Shown here piece by piece: positions 61,500 to 64,000 of a stretch of 64,000 nt of DNA. Where the stretch lies: assembly GCA_000499405.2 (NCBI GenBank), contig HG738138.1, positions 10,848,888 to 10,912,887 on the forward strand, given 5' to 3'. Source of the stretch: Onchocerca volvulus. Its lineage: Eukaryota > Nematoda > Chromadorea > Rhabditida > Onchocercidae. The first letter of the stretch is position 1. The number at the start of each line of letters is the position of its first letter. The position numbers and the translations under genes are program-made. Under the pieces are notes generated by a model. That model was not told the DNA's origin, searched no databases, and saw only the letters and a list, made by a program, of their open reading frames with translations.

Positions 61500-63066
61500 T
61501 TTTTGTTGTTCCATTTTCTGTGTAGATATAGAGACTGTCTGGTTTGCCGACTCCAGAACACGCAAAATATAATTGTTCATGTGAAAAGCATTCGGTCTAT
61601 AGATCTAAACCGCATAATTCCAAAGATTGACCCTGAGCTTTGTTGATGGTGAATGCAAATGCCAATCGAACTGGGAATTGCAATCTCTTAAACTGAAATG
61701 GCATATCCGTTGGAATCATAGGAATGCGGGGAATAAGGACATCTTCACCTTTGAAAGGTCCTGTCAAGACTGATGTATCTATAACGTTGCTCATTAATTT
61801 TTTTACTGCAAGCCGTGTGCCGTTACAAAGTTTTGGCTGGTTGATATTTCGCAACATGATAATTGGCAAGCCGATTTTCAATTCAGTACGTGCGGTGGCA
61901 TTCTTGGCAAATCGAGTGAATTCAAAAATTCTGTTGGATAATTAATCGCTCCATCTGCTTCCNGTGACCATCTCGCTTTGAATGTTAGACTGAATAATAT
62001 TGTCAAGTTCGTCGACGTCTTTGTTCTTGGCCGCAAGAATAGCTCGTACACTCAGCCAATCGTGATTCTTATAATTAATTTGAATATTGGGAAATACTTT
62101 TTCAACCAACTCTTCTTTTGAGGTTACTAAATTGCAGAAGTTATGAGGCAATGAAATTCGTCCTGTGGTCAGATCAACCGGCATCTCTCCGTTTCCAATT
62201 TCCAGCAATTGATGTGAGAATATTCGAGCTGATCGATCGTTTTGCAATTGAACACGCATGTTTGTAGTTAATTTAAACGTCTTTACGTGTCTCCACAAAG
62301 TAGAGTATTTCAGGAACCACTTATTTCGTCCGCTGGTGTCGTCGAGGAATTGCAGGTAATGTTCGCCTGAAATCTCCTGCTAGCAATATTAATGCGTTCC
62401 CAAACGGTCTGATATTTTCACGCAAATCTTGCAATGATCGATCAAGAGCCTCCATCGATTTTTTGTGCGCCATTGTACATTCATCCCAAACAATAAGTTT
62501 GCATTTTTGCAATACTTTACCCATGCCCGATGTCTTGGAAATGTTGCATGTGGGAGTTTCAATCAAGTTGGTATTCAATGGCAATTTCAAAGCGGAATGA
62601 GCAGTTCTTCCACCTGGTAGCAATGTTGCAGATATTCCGAACGATGCAAGAGCTAAGGCTATGCCATTTTGGGATCGAATTGTTGCCAGAACCAATCTAA
62701 TTAGAAAAGTTTTACCAGTTCCTCCTGGAGCATCCAAAAAGAAGATTTCTCCAGCTCTCTTATTGACAGTTGGCATTATTTGATCGTAAATGGCTTTCTG
62801 CTCAAACGTAAGTTTAGAAATATTTGATTGCACATATGACGAAAGATCAGCAATGTTGTAATTTTGCTCGCGATGCAATTCTACATCAAACGAAGCAGCA
62901 GTAGATCGATTCGTGATGGCATTCCCAATTGATTGAGAACTTTGTTCGCAATTTGTAAACACAAATCTTCAATCATTATCAACGCTTCGTTGAAGATTTC
63001 TGCCGTGAAGTCCATGTTCATATTTGAATTTTCGCTGCGTATTCGATGCAAAATATCTTCAGCCAT
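61500..63066 (-). pseudogene. Helitron helicase (Pif1-like), long but frameshifted
   Basis: Frames in order are 63066-62881 (MAEDILHRIRSENSNMN), 62962-62321, 62298-61942, 61881-61597 and about 61580-61500. The 213-codon piece carries LTFEQKAIYDQI, Walker A APGGTGKTFLIRL, GRTAHSALKLPLN, Walker B KLIVWDECTMAHK, LLAGDFRRTLPAI and RRH. The last pieces hold RLAFAFTINKAQGQSLELCG, which is motif VI-like, and the terminal GTTKNIVY-like region is altered. Pif1-type helicases unwind DNA during rolling-circle transposition. Four frame changes, plus an N at 61963, indicate a pseudogene. It is better preserved than the copy at 56.7-58.2 kb. Confidence 0.88.
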
Positions 63067-63469
63067 ATACGATTAATATTACTCCCATAACTCCGCTGGA
63101 GATGAAGGAGAGCAGGCGGTCAATACGATTGCAAACAGTGTACGAATTTGATTTGGATGTGACATGTTGCAAGCGTCATATATGCATACATCCCAGTGTC
63201 GGTCGTTCTCCAATAAATTCAAAGCTTTTTTACTTTTATGAAATCGTATTACAACGTGAAATATCATTAGGACGTTATAATACCTCGTTTGAATTCGTTA
63301 TAATGTTGCGACGTAAAACGTTATTAAGATGCCGTATTGCCACGTTTAAATTCGAAATATCTTTCTTTTACTTTTTAGCTTTTAATTTTTTTGGAGGAAG
63401 AAGGAGGGAAAAAAAGGATAGAGAGTTTTAATTATTAATTATATTAACTGTTATTAGAGAAGTGGGGGA

Positions 63470-63620
63470 AGAAGGAGATTGCAGAAGAAGGAGAATGAGG
63501 GAAAAAAGGATAGATAGATGCGCCGAAGAAGGAGAATGAGAGGAAAAAAGGATAGAGAGATGCGCGGAAAAAGGAGAATAAGAGAAAAAAGTATAGAGAG
63601 ATGCGCGGAAGAAGGAGGAT
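63470..63620. repeat. Purine-rich short tandem repeat in Helitron B
   Basis: About four imperfect units of GAAGGAGAATGAGAGAAAAA, GGATAGAGAGATGCGC type, roughly 39 bp each. Related pyrimidine-rich sequence lies inverted at 55.9-56.0 kb in Helitron A. Confidence 0.75.
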
Positions 63621-63835
63621 GAGAGAAAAAAGGAAGGCGGGGTCAATAAACTCCGCCTCCTCACTTATTTTTAGTTGTCACGTACGTGACACGTGAAAAA
63701 ACGTAACCATATTAACTCATAAATAAGGGGGGTTGGAGTGGAAGGTTGTGTCAAAATTTGAAAAAAATCGGTTGAGAATTTACCATAGATCGGGCGTTAG
63801 TAACAGGGTGGATTTACATTTTTATTTATAAGAGA

Positions 63836-64000
63836 TAAGAAGATTAGATATAATTCGGATCCTAAATTAAAGTCCTGAACCGAATTTTTTATCCAAATAT
63901 TTTTTTGCTTGGCTTTTCATTTTGCTCTAAAAAAAAACAAATCTAGTCTGTCATTAACAAAAATTTTTTTAGCATGAAAATCTTTGATATGAAATATTTG
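63836..64000. other. Flank of Helitron B, nothing recognised
   Basis: AT-rich sequence to the window edge with no exon or repeat recognised. Confidence 0.5.

Larger units (their letters stand above)
61182..63835 (-). mobile_element. Helitron B, degenerate, inverted relative to Helitron A
   Basis: The 5' end at 63835 reads A|TCTCTTATAAATAAAAATG. The 3' end reads GGAGCCGGACACCAGCTAG|T at 61182, with a short GC-rich palindromic stretch before CTAG|T. Both fit the rule of insertion between A and T. The helicase occupies about 63066-61500. The 5' 750 bp is non-coding and has repeated GGAAAAAGGA/GAGAGATGCGC units (63470-63620). No Rep domain is seen, so it is non-autonomous or truncated. Confidence 0.75.

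Overview
This window looks like nuclear DNA of a parasitic nematode, most likely a filarial or other spirurid worm. It is strongly AT-rich and gene-sparse. Small exons are separated by introns with nematode-style T-rich acceptors ending in CAG or TAG. The genes have recognisable animal homologues, and the mobile elements are BEL/Pao retrotransposons and Helitrons. SL1-like 22-mers occur near the right end. Two stretches of N mark it as draft assembly. Exon models below were built by hand: I followed reading frame, splice phase and family conservation across GT-AG (once GC-AG) introns, and phases were checked arithmetically. No database search was run.

Layout. 1-1.6 kb (+): 3' exons of a PRPP-synthetase-associated protein. 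3.7-5.6 kb (-): complete LAPTM4-like four-pass endolysosomal membrane protein. 5.6-13.1 kb: non-coding, with a perfect 22-bp hairpin, a long ATT microsatellite, a 153-bp higher-order tandem repeat and a T71 tract. 13.1-14.3 kb (-): a three-exon secreted six-cysteine peptide precursor of the CHH/ion-transport-peptide superfamily, with a decayed second copy of its last exon in intron 2. 14.3-22.2 kb: apparently non-coding. 22.2-30.1 kb (+): a ten-exon TIKI/TraB-family metalloprotease with a GC-AG intron and a 36-bp exon. 31.2-33.6 kb (-): mitochondrial succinyl-CoA ligase alpha subunit, with an optional in-frame upstream exon.

34.5-47.9 kb: a composite BEL/Pao region. Two LTRs of about 605 bp share a 5-bp ATTTA flank. 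Inside them lie two different decayed gag copies, one with a protease remnant, and two direct copies of a 1.7-1.9 kb repeat. A roughly 780-residue multi-exon gene of unknown function sits between the repeat copies. The LTRs and the 1.7-1.9 kb repeats both show long near-identical cores with much more diverged edges, which suggests gene conversion or an assembly artefact. 48.8-51.5 kb (-): a complete G12-class G-protein alpha subunit (GPA-12-like). 51.5-55.7 kb: non-coding, with an A66 tract. 55.7-63.8 kb: two degenerate Helitrons in inverted orientation, each with a frameshifted Pif1-like helicase. Between and within them lie two direct repeats, each carrying an SL1-like 22-mer.

The host genes are functionally unrelated and form no operon. 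PRPSAP and the LAPTM gene converge, as do TIKI and SUCLG1. The items most worth following are the ITP/CHH-like hormone gene with its exon relic, the gene enclosed by BEL LTRs, the block-wise identity of the repeats, and the SL1-like sequences in the right-hand repeats.
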